44,374 bases of DNA, from assembly GCF_030324495.1 (NCBI RefSeq), contig NZ_JACAGN010000012.1:80966-125339 (forward strand), read 5' to 3'. The notes under the pieces are model-generated. The model was not told the origin of the DNA. It searched no databases and saw only the letters and a program-made list of their open reading frames with translations. Below, piece by piece: positions 14,829 to 23,676 of this stretch. Within the stretch, counting starts at the first letter, position 1. Each line of letters begins with the position of its first letter. The stretch is from Myroides sp. 1354 (GTDB lineage: Bacteria > Bacteroidota > Bacteroidia > Flavobacteriales > Flavobacteriaceae). Position numbers and translations under genes: made by a program.

Positions 14829-15476
14829 ATGAATACCATTTATTTTATTGTTCACAACAGTGAAAAACAAGGACCCTATTCTAAAAGTGAATTGGTCGGA
14901 ATCGGAATTAAAGCGCAAACTCTCATTTGGTATGAAGGTTTAGCAAATTGGACGGAAGCAAGATACATCGCAGATTTGCAAGATATCTTTCAGTATAAAC
15001 CCATGTACATAGAAGGAGGAAATCATACTCAAGTATATGAAGAGAGAATAGGTAATGTGGTTTATCATGCAGATAAAATGCACCTAACGTTATTTACACC
15101 TCAAGGTGAAATTTATTTTGAGTATGCGAATTTCGGAGATCGATTGGTATCTTTTATAATAGATCGACTCATCTGCTTGTTTGCCAGTATTGTTCCTATT
15201 GTTGGTCCTTGGTTGTACTATGCTATTTTACATTCAACTGTAGAACAAGCAACACTAGGACAACGAGCGATGAATATTCGATGTCTCAGTATGGAAGGTA
15301 ATTCTATTGATTTCGGACAAGCAACGGGACGCTTTTTTATGTCAATTGTTTCTGGGATAATATTCTTTATTGGTTATTTTTTGTTTTTCGGAAATGACAA
15401 AAAACAAACCTTACACGATAGTGTTGCTAAAACGGTAGTGGTGAAGGAGATAGGACGAAAAAATTATAAGTTCTAA
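14829..15476 (+). CDS. GYF_2/RDD family membrane protein
   Basis: A 215-residue two-domain protein. Residues 1-53 resemble a GYF_2 domain (YFIVHNSEKQGPYSKSELVGIGI ... TLIWYEGLANWTEA), a predicted protein-interaction module. Residues about 95-208 are an RDD domain named for its Arg-Asp-Asp pattern: NFGDRLVSFIIDRLICLF, two or three TM helices, GQRAMNIRCLSMEGN, and the closing KKQTLHDSVAKTVVV. RDD proteins are small inner-membrane proteins, a few linked to ion or metal tolerance. Function here is unknown. Followed by a strong terminator. Confidence 0.85.
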   Translation: MNTIYFIVHNSEKQGPYSKSELVGIGIKAQTLIWYEGLANWTEARYIADLQDIFQYKPMYIEGGNHTQVYEERIGNVVYHADKMHLTLFTPQGEIYFEYANFGDRLVSFIIDRLICLFASIVPIVGPWLYYAILHSTVEQATLGQRAMNIRCLSMEGNSIDFGQATGRFFMSIVSGIIFFIGYFLFFGNDKKQTLHDSVAKTVVVKEIGRKNYKF

Positions 15477-15490
15477 GCGAATAAATAATA

Positions 15491-15519
15491 AAGCTAGCAG
15501 ATTCTGCTAGCTTTTTTTA
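15491..15519 (+). terminator. Intrinsic terminator after the RDD gene
   Basis: AAGCTAGCAG and CTGCTAGCTT form a perfect 10-bp stem with an ATT loop, followed by T7. Confidence 0.9.
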
Positions 15520-15561
15520 CGCCTTTTCTGTACTTTGGTAAGGAATGTCGAGATACAGTAG

Positions 15562-15641
15562 TACATTTGTACGATTCAACGTATAATTATTCCTGTTGGG
15601 TGATTAATCTCAACGATTCAGTGAAAAGTGGTTTACTTTTG
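15562..15641 (+). promoter_or_regulatory. Two -7 elements for the two-component operon
   Basis: TACATTTG (15562-15569) and TACTTTTG (15634-15641) both match TAnnTTTG. The second lies only 9 bp before the ATG at 15651 and would give a nearly leaderless mRNA. Confidence 0.45.
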
Positions 15642-15650
15642 ATAACAAAT

Positions 15651-16781
15651 ATGGAGAGAAGTATAGAAAAAAATAATATTGACCAATCGCTGTTTACCAA
15701 ACATTATCGGCTAGTTGTAATTCCAGCTGTTTTGGTGTTGTATTTGTTTTCGCACTTTTTATTGAATCCCTATGATCCAGAGTGGTATACCACCATTGAT
15801 GAAGATGGTTTTTTACAATCGGGAATTATGATTTTAGTGTATTGTACTCTGATTAGCGAAATCAGTTTGCGATTAAGTCATGCACTCAACAAAGTATTGC
15901 CTTGGACAAAATCCGCCGCCTGGCGTGTGATAGTTCAATTAGTGTTGTTGATTCTCTCTATCTTTATTGTGTATTGTTTACTCAATATTGCTTACTTGGT
16001 TTGGATACCCTATGAACCGGGAGAAATATTGGATTTAGAAGCGAAAATAGACATTTGGCAATCGCTGTTGATTAGCATTAATACTGGAATATTTATTAGT
16101 GTGATTCACACGGGTTATTTTTTAATTAAAAACTGGAAAAACTCTATGATGGATGCAGCTGAATTAAAGTTAAAAGCAGAACAATTGGAACGCATTGCAA
16201 GTCAGGCAGAATTAGAAACGCTGAAGATGCAATTGGATCCTCATTTTCTGTTTAATAATTTTAGTACGTTATCAGAATTAGTGATTGAAGATCAAAAAGT
16301 AGCTGTGAAGTTTATTGACCATTTGGCTTTAGTGTATCGATATATGCTCTCCAATGTTCGAAAAAATACCATTAGTTTAAAGGAAGAAATCAGTTTTGTA
16401 GCCTCCTACTTCTACCTGATTAAGGAGCGTATGGGACAAAAAGTAGAATTGATTATTGAAATTCCAGAAGCAGTTCAGCATACACATGCAGTAGCACCTA
16501 TAGCTTTACAATTATTGGTAGAAAACGCAGTAAAACACAATACGGCATCCAAAGAACATCCGCTAATTATTCACATGGAAGTGGTAAATGAATACGTGGT
16601 GGTGCGCAATAATTTACAAAAACTGGTTGTTGAACTGCCTTCATCTAAAGTTGGATTAGACAATATCATTGATCGCTATCGTTTATTGAGTCAGTTGGAT
16701 GTTCAAATCAGTAGTACAACAGAAGAATTCTTAGTTAAGTTGCCTTTGTTAGCGATTAGAGAAAGAAATTATACGAATTAA
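15651..16781 (+). CDS. LytS/YpdA-type sensor histidine kinase
   Basis: A 376-residue inner-membrane kinase. I use ATG 15651 (MERSIEKNNIDQ); the frame upstream has only a TTG. Four TM helices span about residues 20-165, with no large periplasmic sensor domain, so the signal is probably membrane-linked. A coiled coil leads into the His_kinase motif LQLDPHFLFNN-like KMQLDPHFLFNNFSTL with H198 as the phosphorylated residue. The ATPase part shows LLVENAVKHNTAS as the N box, then a reduced C-terminal G-box (VGLDNIIDRYRLL). It lies 11 bp before the LytTR regulator gene and the two are one operon. The likely target is the efflux operon next door. Confidence 0.9.
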   Translation: MERSIEKNNIDQSLFTKHYRLVVIPAVLVLYLFSHFLLNPYDPEWYTTIDEDGFLQSGIMILVYCTLISEISLRLSHALNKVLPWTKSAAWRVIVQLVLLILSIFIVYCLLNIAYLVWIPYEPGEILDLEAKIDIWQSLLISINTGIFISVIHTGYFLIKNWKNSMMDAAELKLKAEQLERIASQAELETLKMQLDPHFLFNNFSTLSELVIEDQKVAVKFIDHLALVYRYMLSNVRKNTISLKEEISFVASYFYLIKERMGQKVELIIEIPEAVQHTHAVAPIALQLLVENAVKHNTASKEHPLIIHMEVVNEYVVVRNNLQKLVVELPSSKVGLDNIIDRYRLLSQLDVQISSTTEEFLVKLPLLAIRERNYTN

Positions 16782-16792
16782 AAAATAGGGAT

Positions 16793-17548
16793 ATGAATGT
16801 ATTGATTGTGGAAGATGAGGAACGCAATGCGAATAAACTTATGCGTCTCTTGCATCAAATTGATGCTACTATAGTGGTTTTGACTGTAGTTGAAGGAGTA
16901 CAATCGGCGGTAAATTGGTTGCAGACCCATGCAAATCCAGATCTCATCTTTATGGATATTCGCCTGGAAGATGGACTTTGTTTTGAAATTTTCGAACAAA
17001 TTCAAGTAGATACTCCCGTTATTTTTACAACTTCTTATGATGAATATGCCCTAAAAGCATTTAAAGTGAATAGCATTGACTATTTGATGAAACCTGTTCA
17101 AGAAGAAGATTTGATTCAAGCGTTAGCGAAATATAAAAGTTTGAATCCTGCGGGATTGAATGATTCCATCCAACATATTTTGGGTAGTTTGAATAAAAAG
17201 GAAATTGTTTATCGCTCGCGTTTTTTAATTCCGTATAAAGATGGATTTAAAACAGTGAAAGTCGAAGAAATTGACTTTATCTATTCTGAATTAAAAATAA
17301 CGCATTTGGTGTTAAAAGACAAAAGTAAGATTATCATTGGTCAAACGATGGAGGAGGTGGAAGAAGAGTTAGATCCACTTGCTTTTTTCAGAGCTAATAG
17401 ACAGCATATTTTGCATATTGACAGTATACACAACATTCAAAATTACTACAACGGAAAGTTGAAAGTTACTTTGCTCCAAGATCCCCAGCGGGAGATAATT
17501 ATCAGTCGAGAAAAGGCCCCATTATTTAAAAATTGGTTGAACTCCTAA
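16793..17548 (+). CDS. LytTR family response regulator
   Basis: A 251-residue regulator. Residues 1-118 are a receiver domain with acidic pair E7-D8, phospho-acceptor D55 in IFMDIRLEDG, T79/S80 and K98 in DYLMKPV. Residues about 145-250 are a LytTR DNA-binding domain with the signature FFRANRQHILHIDSI. LytTR proteins bind pairs of direct repeats spaced by two helical turns. Exactly such a pair lies 40 bp downstream of this gene, ahead of the RND pump operon, so I infer that this regulator controls the pump. Cognate kinase is the preceding gene. Confidence 0.93.
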   Translation: MNVLIVEDEERNANKLMRLLHQIDATIVVLTVVEGVQSAVNWLQTHANPDLIFMDIRLEDGLCFEIFEQIQVDTPVIFTTSYDEYALKAFKVNSIDYLMKPVQEEDLIQALAKYKSLNPAGLNDSIQHILGSLNKKEIVYRSRFLIPYKDGFKTVKVEEIDFIYSELKITHLVLKDKSKIIIGQTMEEVEEELDPLAFFRANRQHILHIDSIHNIQNYYNGKLKVTLLQDPQREIIISREKAPLFKNWLNS

Positions 17549-17571
17549 AGCTACAGTTGTAGCTTTTTTTT
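17547..17571 (+). terminator. Intrinsic terminator after the LytTR gene
   Basis: AAGCTACA and TGTAGCTT form a perfect 8-bp stem with a 2-3 nt loop, followed by T7; the left arm overlaps the stop codon. Confidence 0.8.
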
Positions 17572-17588
17572 GTTTGTACTCACAGATT

Positions 17589-17630
17589 AGTCCCGTATTT
17601 TCACGCTTCAGTCCTCAATTTTTACGCTTC
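17589..17630 (+). promoter_or_regulatory. Two 21-bp direct repeats, probable LytTR binding site
   Basis: Two adjacent 21-bp units (17589-17609, 17610-17630) agree at 17 of 21 positions. Both start AGTCC, have TTTT in the middle and end ACGCTTC. A 21-bp period (two helical turns) is the spacing LytTR regulators use. The site is 62 bp before the adaptor ATG. There is no TAnnTTTG box between, which fits an activator-dependent promoter. Confidence 0.65.
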
Positions 17631-17692
17631 AAAATAAAAAAAAAGCATCGAAATTCTCTTTTTTTCATTTTTGTTCTGTAATATGAAATTTT

Positions 17693-18889
17693 ATGAATAG
17701 AGTTTATAGAAACCTAAGCGTATTGGCTTATGTAGGGCTAACTGTATTTACCTTGCTAACTGCAGTAGGGTGTAAACAAACGTCAAATGATTCGGTAGCC
17801 ATGGCTGGAAATATTGAAGTGAAAACGGAGGTAGTAGAACGTGGAGATGCTGAAGTAGTACATAGTTATACCGCCTCTTTACAAGGAAAGGTGAATGTAG
17901 AAGTACGCGCACAAGCTTCGGGTTATATCAATAAGATTGTAGTCAAAGAGGGAAGTTATGTCAAAAAAGGACAACCTTTGTTTATCATTGATCCACAACC
18001 GTATCAAATCAAACTGCAAAATGCAGAAGCAACCTTAAAAGCTGCCTCAGCAGAGTTAGTAAATGCTCAATTAGAACAAGATAAAGTAAAAGCATTAGTT
18101 GAAAATAAATTTGTATCTCCTATTCAGTTGCAAACAGCAAATGCTGCTCTAGATAGTGCGAAAGCATTAGTAGGACAAGCGAAAGCAGCTGTTGCAGAAG
18201 CTAAGCTTAATCTAAGCTATTGTACAGTAGTGGCTCCTGTTGATGGGTTTTTAGGACGAATTCCAAAATTAGTTGGAAACTTAGTCACAGCGGGCGAAGC
18301 AGAACCTCTGACAACCATGTCTGATATCTCGCAGATTTACGCTTATTTTTCCGTAACAGAATCGGATTACTTTGACTTGATAAAGGGAAGCAATGGAGAA
18401 CAAGAGGTTCTACCGATGGATATTGAACTCAAATTGAGTAATGGGGATACCTATCCATTGAAGGGAAAAGTGGATATGATAAACGGTGAATTTGATAAAG
18501 CAACTAATGCGTTAAGTGTACGTGCAGTATTCGATAATCCGGATAAATTATTGAGAAACGGAGGAACGGGAATCGTAAGTTTAGTTGCTAAGAAAAGTGA
18601 TGTCTTGCAAATTCCGATTGCAGCAACCATGGACTTGCAAAATAAAGTTTTTGCTTATGTACTTGGAAAAGACAATCAGGTGGAACAAAGACAGCTGAAA
18701 ATTGTGGGTAAGAACTTGCATACTTACTTTGTTCAAGGAGGTGTTGAAAGTGGTGAAGTTATCGTTACAACGGGATTGGATAAAATTGCAGATGGAGACA
18801 AAGTTCAACCTTTGAGTACTACTTCCAATAAAGAAATTAGCGCTGTGAAGGGAGAGGAGCAATCAACCCGTGAAACAACGGTTTTATAG
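17693..18889 (+). CDS. RND efflux periplasmic adaptor (AcrA/MexA type)
   Basis: A 398-residue membrane-fusion lipoprotein. The lipobox TAVGC puts the lipid on C27. Then the usual adaptor order: first half of the lipoyl domain (VEVRAQASGYINKIVVKEGSYVKKGQPLFIID, about 70-105), a coiled-coil hairpin (LKAASAELVNAQLEQ ... KALVGQAKAAVAEAKL), the second lipoyl half (YCTVVAPVDGFLGRIP), a beta barrel and the membrane-proximal domain (VLQIPIAATMDLQNKVFAYV). It links the inner-membrane pump with the outer-membrane channel. First gene of an adaptor-permease-OMF operon of the drug-efflux type, 54 bp before the permease. Confidence 0.94.
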   Translation: MNRVYRNLSVLAYVGLTVFTLLTAVGCKQTSNDSVAMAGNIEVKTEVVERGDAEVVHSYTASLQGKVNVEVRAQASGYINKIVVKEGSYVKKGQPLFIIDPQPYQIKLQNAEATLKAASAELVNAQLEQDKVKALVENKFVSPIQLQTANAALDSAKALVGQAKAAVAEAKLNLSYCTVVAPVDGFLGRIPKLVGNLVTAGEAEPLTTMSDISQIYAYFSVTESDYFDLIKGSNGEQEVLPMDIELKLSNGDTYPLKGKVDMINGEFDKATNALSVRAVFDNPDKLLRNGGTGIVSLVAKKSDVLQIPIAATMDLQNKVFAYVLGKDNQVEQRQLKIVGKNLHTYFVQGGVESGEVIVTTGLDKIADGDKVQPLSTTSNKEISAVKGEEQSTRETTVL

Positions 18890-18943
18890 TCCTGACACTA
18901 ATTACAAAAAACAAACAACAATTCAATTTAACAAGGTAATTTC

Positions 18944-21900
18944 ATGCTAAAAAAAATAATTCACAGGCCTGTATTGGCGACCGTGATTTCTGTTATATTG
19001 GTAATTTTGGGTCTTGTAGGACTAAAAGAATTACCAGTCCAGCAGTTCCCCGATATTGCTCCACCTAGTGTGGCTGTACACGCATCTTATCCAGGAGGGA
19101 ATGCTGAAACTGTACTAAAATCAGTGGTTACTCCTTTAGAGGAGGTAATCAATGGAGTAGAGCGAATGACTCACATCGAATCTACTGCAAGTAATGATGG
19201 TACAGCAACGATTACAGTCTTTTTTGAATTGGGAACTGATCCCGATCAAGCGGCAGTAAACGTACAAAATAGAGTAGCTCAAGTGCAGGGAATCTTACCA
19301 GAAGAGGTAATCCGTGCGGGTGTAAATACACAGAAAGAGCAAAGAGGAATGATTATGGTTATTGACTTAATCAGTGATGATGCGGAGCTCTATGACGAAA
19401 CTTTCGTTCAAAACTATGCAAGAATCAATGTAGTTCGCGCTTTAAAGCGTATCAAGGGAGTTGGAAACGTGCAGCTATTTGGTGAAAAGGATTACGCGAT
19501 GCGCGTATGGTTAGATCCTCATAAATTAGCTAATCGAGGATTGACTCCTTCTGATGTTGAACGCGCAATTCAAAGTCAAAGTTTAGAAGTTGCAGCAGGT
19601 AACCTCGGACAAAATGCTGGTGGTGCTGTTCAATATACCTTGACTTATCCAGGAAAATATAATACACCCGAACAATTTGAACAGATTGTTGTTCAAGCTG
19701 ATAATAGCGGTAATGTACTTTATCTAAAAGATATTGCTCGAATCGAATTTGGAGCAGTAGCTTACGATGAGGAAAATAAGGTAAACGGAAATGAAGCGGT
19801 TTCTATGGCGGTTTTTCAAACCAATGGATCCAATGCCAACGACATTCAGACGCAAATTTATGCAGTATTAGAAGAGTTGAAACCACAATTGCCGAAAGGG
19901 TTGAATTACAATGTGACTTTTGCGAGTAAAACCCAATTGGATGAATCCATCAATCAGGTGAAAACAACCTTAATAGAAGCCTTCTTGTTGGTATTCTTAA
20001 TTGTATATTTATTCTTGCAAGATTTTAGATCGACATTGATTCCAGCTATTGCGGTACCTGTTTCTTTGGTCGGTACTTTCTTCTTCCTAAATATGTTGGG
20101 ATTCTCCATCAATATGTTGACCCTCTTTGCTTTGGTACTCGCCATTGGAATTGTAGTGGATGATGCCATTGTTGTAGTGGAAGCCGTCCATGCCACCATG
20201 ATGATTGACGGATTAAATGCAAAAGAGGCAACATCTAAAGCTATGGGAGAAATTACAGGGGCAATTATTTCCATTACCCTCGTCATGTCAGCGGTATTTT
20301 TACCTGTTGGATTTATGACAGGCCCTGTAGGGGTGTTCTACCAACAGTTTGCCTTTACTTTGGCCATTGCCATCTTAATCTCAGCGGTGAACGCCTTGAC
20401 TTTAAGTCCAGCTTTATGTGCGTTACTATTGAAAAACCACTATACGGAGGAGCATGGAGAAACAAGTAAAAAAGGGTTTTTAGCCCGTTTCTTCTCTAGT
20501 TTTAATAGTGGATTCAACGCCTTAACTAATCGCTATGTTGGAGGGATTAAATTTTTATTGAAGCGAAAAGTATTGGGTGCTTCTCTTATTTTGGGATCTA
20601 TTGTAGGGATGATTCTATTGATGAATATTACCCCTAAAGGGTTTATTCCCAATGAGGATCAAGGGTTTGCTATGTTTGCTTTGTCTTTACCTCCAGGTTC
20701 TTCTATTGATAGAACAACTAAAGTATTGAAAGAAGGAGATGACATTATGCGCAAGCATCCAGCGATTAAATCAGTAACCACTATTTCTGGATTTAATATC
20801 TTGGGGAATGCAGCCAGTCCAGCTTACGGAATGGGATTCATTGCCTTCAAAGATAGAGCAGAACGTGGAGAAGTAACCGATATAAACGAAATTTTAGCAG
20901 ATATAAACGGACAGTTATCAACGATTAAAGAAGGAGATTTCTTCGTATTTGCTAACCCAACAGTTCCTGGTTTTGGAGATTTCGATGGATTAGAATTAGT
21001 GGTACAAGATCGCAAAGGTGGAACGATTAATGAATTTGCTGATGTAGTGACTCAATTTAATGCAGATTTAAGTGCATCTGATGAGGTGGTACAAGCCTTT
21101 ACGATGTTTAAGGCAGATTTTCCGATGTATAAGATTGTCGTCGATCCAGTGAAGGCTAAAATGCATGGAGTAGAAGTAAGTGAAATGATGGCTGCCGTAC
21201 AATTGTTTTACGGAAGTGCTCAAGTGAATGACTTCAACCGCTTCGGAAAACAATTTAAAGTTTTTGTGCAAGGAGACGCCCCTTTTAGAGCGAATGAAGA
21301 TTCGTTTAAAACCTTATATGTTCACACTCAAAGAGGAGAGATGATTCCAATCAGCTCTCTGGCAAAACTAGAAAAAGTATATGGACCACAAGCAATTAGC
21401 CGTCATAACTTATTCAATGCGATTACGGTAAATGGAATTATTAGTCCAGGTGTTAGTACGGGAGATGCCATGGCGAAAGTAGAGCAAATCGCTTCCGAGA
21501 AATTACCTACAGGTTATGGAATTGAATGGTTGGGATTGAGTAAAGAAGAAAAACAATCAGGAAATCAGATGATTTTCATTTTTGGCTTGTCTATTTTATT
21601 TGTGTATTTCATTCTGGCAGCTCAATATGAAAGTTACATCTTGCCGTTGGTGGTGTTATTCTCTCTACCTGTTGGAATTATTGGCGTATTTGTCGCCATT
21701 GGAGCTGTGGGTATTGCCAATAATATTTACGTGCAAGTAGGGCTCATCATGCTCGTCGGGTTATTAGCGAAAAATGCCATTTTGATTGTAGAGTTTGCCG
21801 TACAAAGACGAAATGCAGGGCTATCAATTGTTGAGGCAGCATTGGAAGCTTCGCGTTTGCGTTTGCGTCCAATCTTGATGACCTCCTTTGCCTTTGTGGC

Positions 21901-22099
21901 AGGATTAGTGCCTTTGATGTTTGTACAAGGGTCTTCTGCTCAAGGAAACCACTCCATTAGTATTGGTACGGCAGGAGGAATGTTCTTTGGTGTAGTATTA
22001 GGGGTATTTGTGATTCCTGTTTTGTATGTATTTTTCCAATATGTACAAGAAAAGATTTCAGGTGCACCCGTAACAACAGAACAAACTACGGAAGTTTAA
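18944..22099 (+). CDS. RND efflux permease, HAE1 (AcrB-like) type
   Basis: A 1051-residue proton-driven pump of standard HAE1 length with twelve TM helices and two large periplasmic loops. The start MLKKIIHRPVLATVISVILVILGLVGLKELPVQQFPDIAPP is typical of AcrB. The proton relay is intact: D406-D407 in GIVVDDAIVVVEAV (TM4) and K943 in GLLAKNAILIVEFA (TM10). This points to drug, bile-salt or detergent efflux rather than metals. It follows the adaptor by 54 bp and precedes the OMF by 1 bp. Probably controlled by the LytS/LytTR pair upstream. Confidence 0.96.
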   Translation: MLKKIIHRPVLATVISVILVILGLVGLKELPVQQFPDIAPPSVAVHASYPGGNAETVLKSVVTPLEEVINGVERMTHIESTASNDGTATITVFFELGTDPDQAAVNVQNRVAQVQGILPEEVIRAGVNTQKEQRGMIMVIDLISDDAELYDETFVQNYARINVVRALKRIKGVGNVQLFGEKDYAMRVWLDPHKLANRGLTPSDVERAIQSQSLEVAAGNLGQNAGGAVQYTLTYPGKYNTPEQFEQIVVQADNSGNVLYLKDIARIEFGAVAYDEENKVNGNEAVSMAVFQTNGSNANDIQTQIYAVLEELKPQLPKGLNYNVTFASKTQLDESINQVKTTLIEAFLLVFLIVYLFLQDFRSTLIPAIAVPVSLVGTFFFLNMLGFSINMLTLFALVLAIGIVVDDAIVVVEAVHATMMIDGLNAKEATSKAMGEITGAIISITLVMSAVFLPVGFMTGPVGVFYQQFAFTLAIAILISAVNALTLSPALCALLLKNHYTEEHGETSKKGFLARFFSSFNSGFNALTNRYVGGIKFLLKRKVLGASLILGSIVGMILLMNITPKGFIPNEDQGFAMFALSLPPGSSIDRTTKVLKEGDDIMRKHPAIKSVTTISGFNILGNAASPAYGMGFIAFKDRAERGEVTDINEILADINGQLSTIKEGDFFVFANPTVPGFGDFDGLELVVQDRKGGTINEFADVVTQFNADLSASDEVVQAFTMFKADFPMYKIVVDPVKAKMHGVEVSEMMAAVQLFYGSAQVNDFNRFGKQFKVFVQGDAPFRANEDSFKTLYVHTQRGEMIPISSLAKLEKVYGPQAISRHNLFNAITVNGIISPGVSTGDAMAKVEQIASEKLPTGYGIEWLGLSKEEKQSGNQMIFIFGLSILFVYFILAAQYESYILPLVVLFSLPVGIIGVFVAIGAVGIANNIYVQVGLIMLVGLLAKNAILIVEFAVQRRNAGLSIVEAALEASRLRLRPILMTSFAFVAGLVPLMFVQGSSAQGNHSISIGTAGGMFFGVVLGVFVIPVLYVFFQYVQEKISGAPVTTEQTTEV

Positions 22100-22100
22100 A

Positions 22101-23504
22101 ATGAAATTTAAAATGAAGAAATACCTATATATTATACCGGTTGCTTTGACTTTTACTGCTTGTAAGGTGGGGAAAGACTATGAGCGTCCTACGTTGGATA
22201 CGCCCAACCAGTTTTATGTCAATACGCAGGTAGATAGTACAGCCAATACCTTGGCTGAACTATCTTGGCAACAGTTTTTTGGACAAGAGGAATTGGCGCA
22301 TTATGTACAATTAGCTTTAAACCAGAACACAGATTTACAATTGGCCATCAAGAATATCGATCAAGTAAATTTGTTGTACAAACAGTCTAAAATGGCGTTG
22401 TTACCCAATTTAACCATGCAAGTAGCAGGAACCCATACGGAGTGGTCTAAAAATAGTGAAATAGCCTCAACAGGAGCTTCTCGTATCAGCAAAGATTATA
22501 CTGCTCGTTTAGATTTATCTTGGGAATTGGATGTTTGGGGGAAAATTAGACGTGAAAAAGAAGCAGCATTAGCCTCTTATTTACAAACACAAGAAGTAAG
22601 AAGAGCCATTCAGAATCGATTAGTTGCTGAGGTTGCAACTGCTTATATCAATTTATTGATGCTTGATGAACAATTGCGCATTGCTGAAGAAGGATTGGTT
22701 TTGCGAGAAAAAACATTTGCCTTGACGCAAAAGATGTATGAAATTGGAAATGAATCGAGTATTGCTGTTCAGCAAGCAGAAGCACAATGGCTAGAAGCAC
22801 AAGAGCTACTGCCACAAATTGAACAAGAAATAGCCTTGCAAGAAAGTGCTTTGGGGGTTTTGCTCAACCATTTTCCTCAAAAAATTCAACGTACTGCTTC
22901 GATTAATGATTTGCAATTCTCTACGAATTTGAATACAGGAGTACCCGCTGAATTTTTAAGTCAACGTCCGGATATTCAAATTGCGGAACTAGAACTGAAA
23001 AAGGCCAATGCAAAGGTAGGAGCCGCTCAAGGAGAGCTGTATCCAAGCTTGACTATTTCTGCTCAAGGTGGACTCAATGCCATCGAAGCTTCTCAGTGGT
23101 TTAATACCCCTGCTTCTTTGTTTGGAACCATAATTGGCGGATTGGTTCAGCCTATTTTTCAACAGAAGAAATTGAGAACAGCCTATGAGATTGCAGTAAT
23201 TGAAAGAGAAAAGGCGGGAATTAGCTTCAAAAATGCTGTTGTTGTAGGCTATGCAGATGTACATGATGCTTTGGTGAAAATAGACAAAATGACTGAAAGA
23301 GAAAAAGTAGTACAACAACGCGTATACTTGCTCAATACATCCTTAGATAATATTCAGGTGATGTTTGGTTTGGATAAAGCTTCCTATTTAGAAGTGGTTA
23401 ATGCGCAGGCATTAGCTTTACAAAGTAATTTGAATTATGCGGAGTTAAAACGCGATTATTTGGCTTCGAAAATTGATTTATACCGCGCATTAGGCGGACA
23501 CTAA
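22101..23504 (+). CDS. Efflux outer-membrane factor, NodT/OprM type
   Basis: A 467-residue TolC-superfamily lipoprotein. The lipobox FTAC gives C21 as lipid site, followed by the usual OprM-like KVGKDYERP. Two OEP repeats are visible: the first contains ALNQNTDLQLAIKNIDQ and WELDVWGKIRREKEAA, the second FLSQRPDIQIAELELKKANAKVGAAQGELYPSLTI. These form the barrel and the alpha-helical tunnel of the trimer. It starts 1 bp after the permease ends, completing the tripartite pump. Either ATG 22101 or 22113 could start it; both leave the lipobox intact. Confidence 0.95.
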   Translation: MKFKMKKYLYIIPVALTFTACKVGKDYERPTLDTPNQFYVNTQVDSTANTLAELSWQQFFGQEELAHYVQLALNQNTDLQLAIKNIDQVNLLYKQSKMALLPNLTMQVAGTHTEWSKNSEIASTGASRISKDYTARLDLSWELDVWGKIRREKEAALASYLQTQEVRRAIQNRLVAEVATAYINLLMLDEQLRIAEEGLVLREKTFALTQKMYEIGNESSIAVQQAEAQWLEAQELLPQIEQEIALQESALGVLLNHFPQKIQRTASINDLQFSTNLNTGVPAEFLSQRPDIQIAELELKKANAKVGAAQGELYPSLTISAQGGLNAIEASQWFNTPASLFGTIIGGLVQPIFQQKKLRTAYEIAVIEREKAGISFKNAVVVGYADVHDALVKIDKMTEREKVVQQRVYLLNTSLDNIQVMFGLDKASYLEVVNAQALALQSNLNYAELKRDYLASKIDLYRALGGH

Positions 23505-23530
23505 TCACTTGTGTTGTGAGGCATAAAAAG

Positions 23531-23567
23531 AAGCGGATTCCCTCTTTGGTGAGGGAGTCCGTTTTTG
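23531..23567 (+). terminator. Intrinsic terminator of the first pump operon
   Basis: CGGATTCCCTC (23534-23544) pairs with GAGGGAGTCCG (23551-23561), one G-T pair, followed by T5. Confidence 0.9.
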
Positions 23568-23647
23568 TTTTGACCTACTTTCGGTTGACAAGGGAATAAA
23601 ATGAAAAACCCAGGAGAAAAGAACTTTAAAATCGCGTGATTGTTCGT

Positions 23648-23655
23648 TATATTTG
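23648..23655 (+). promoter_or_regulatory. -7 element for the HlyD-like gene
   Basis: TATATTTG matches TAnnTTTG, 21 bp before the ATG at 23677. Confidence 0.5.
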
Positions 23656-23676
23656 TAGCTCTTATTGAAGTAAGTT

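Noticed and set aside
17589..17630. CRISPR-like repeat
   Set aside because: Only two units, directly abutting without spacers; a LytTR site explains it better.
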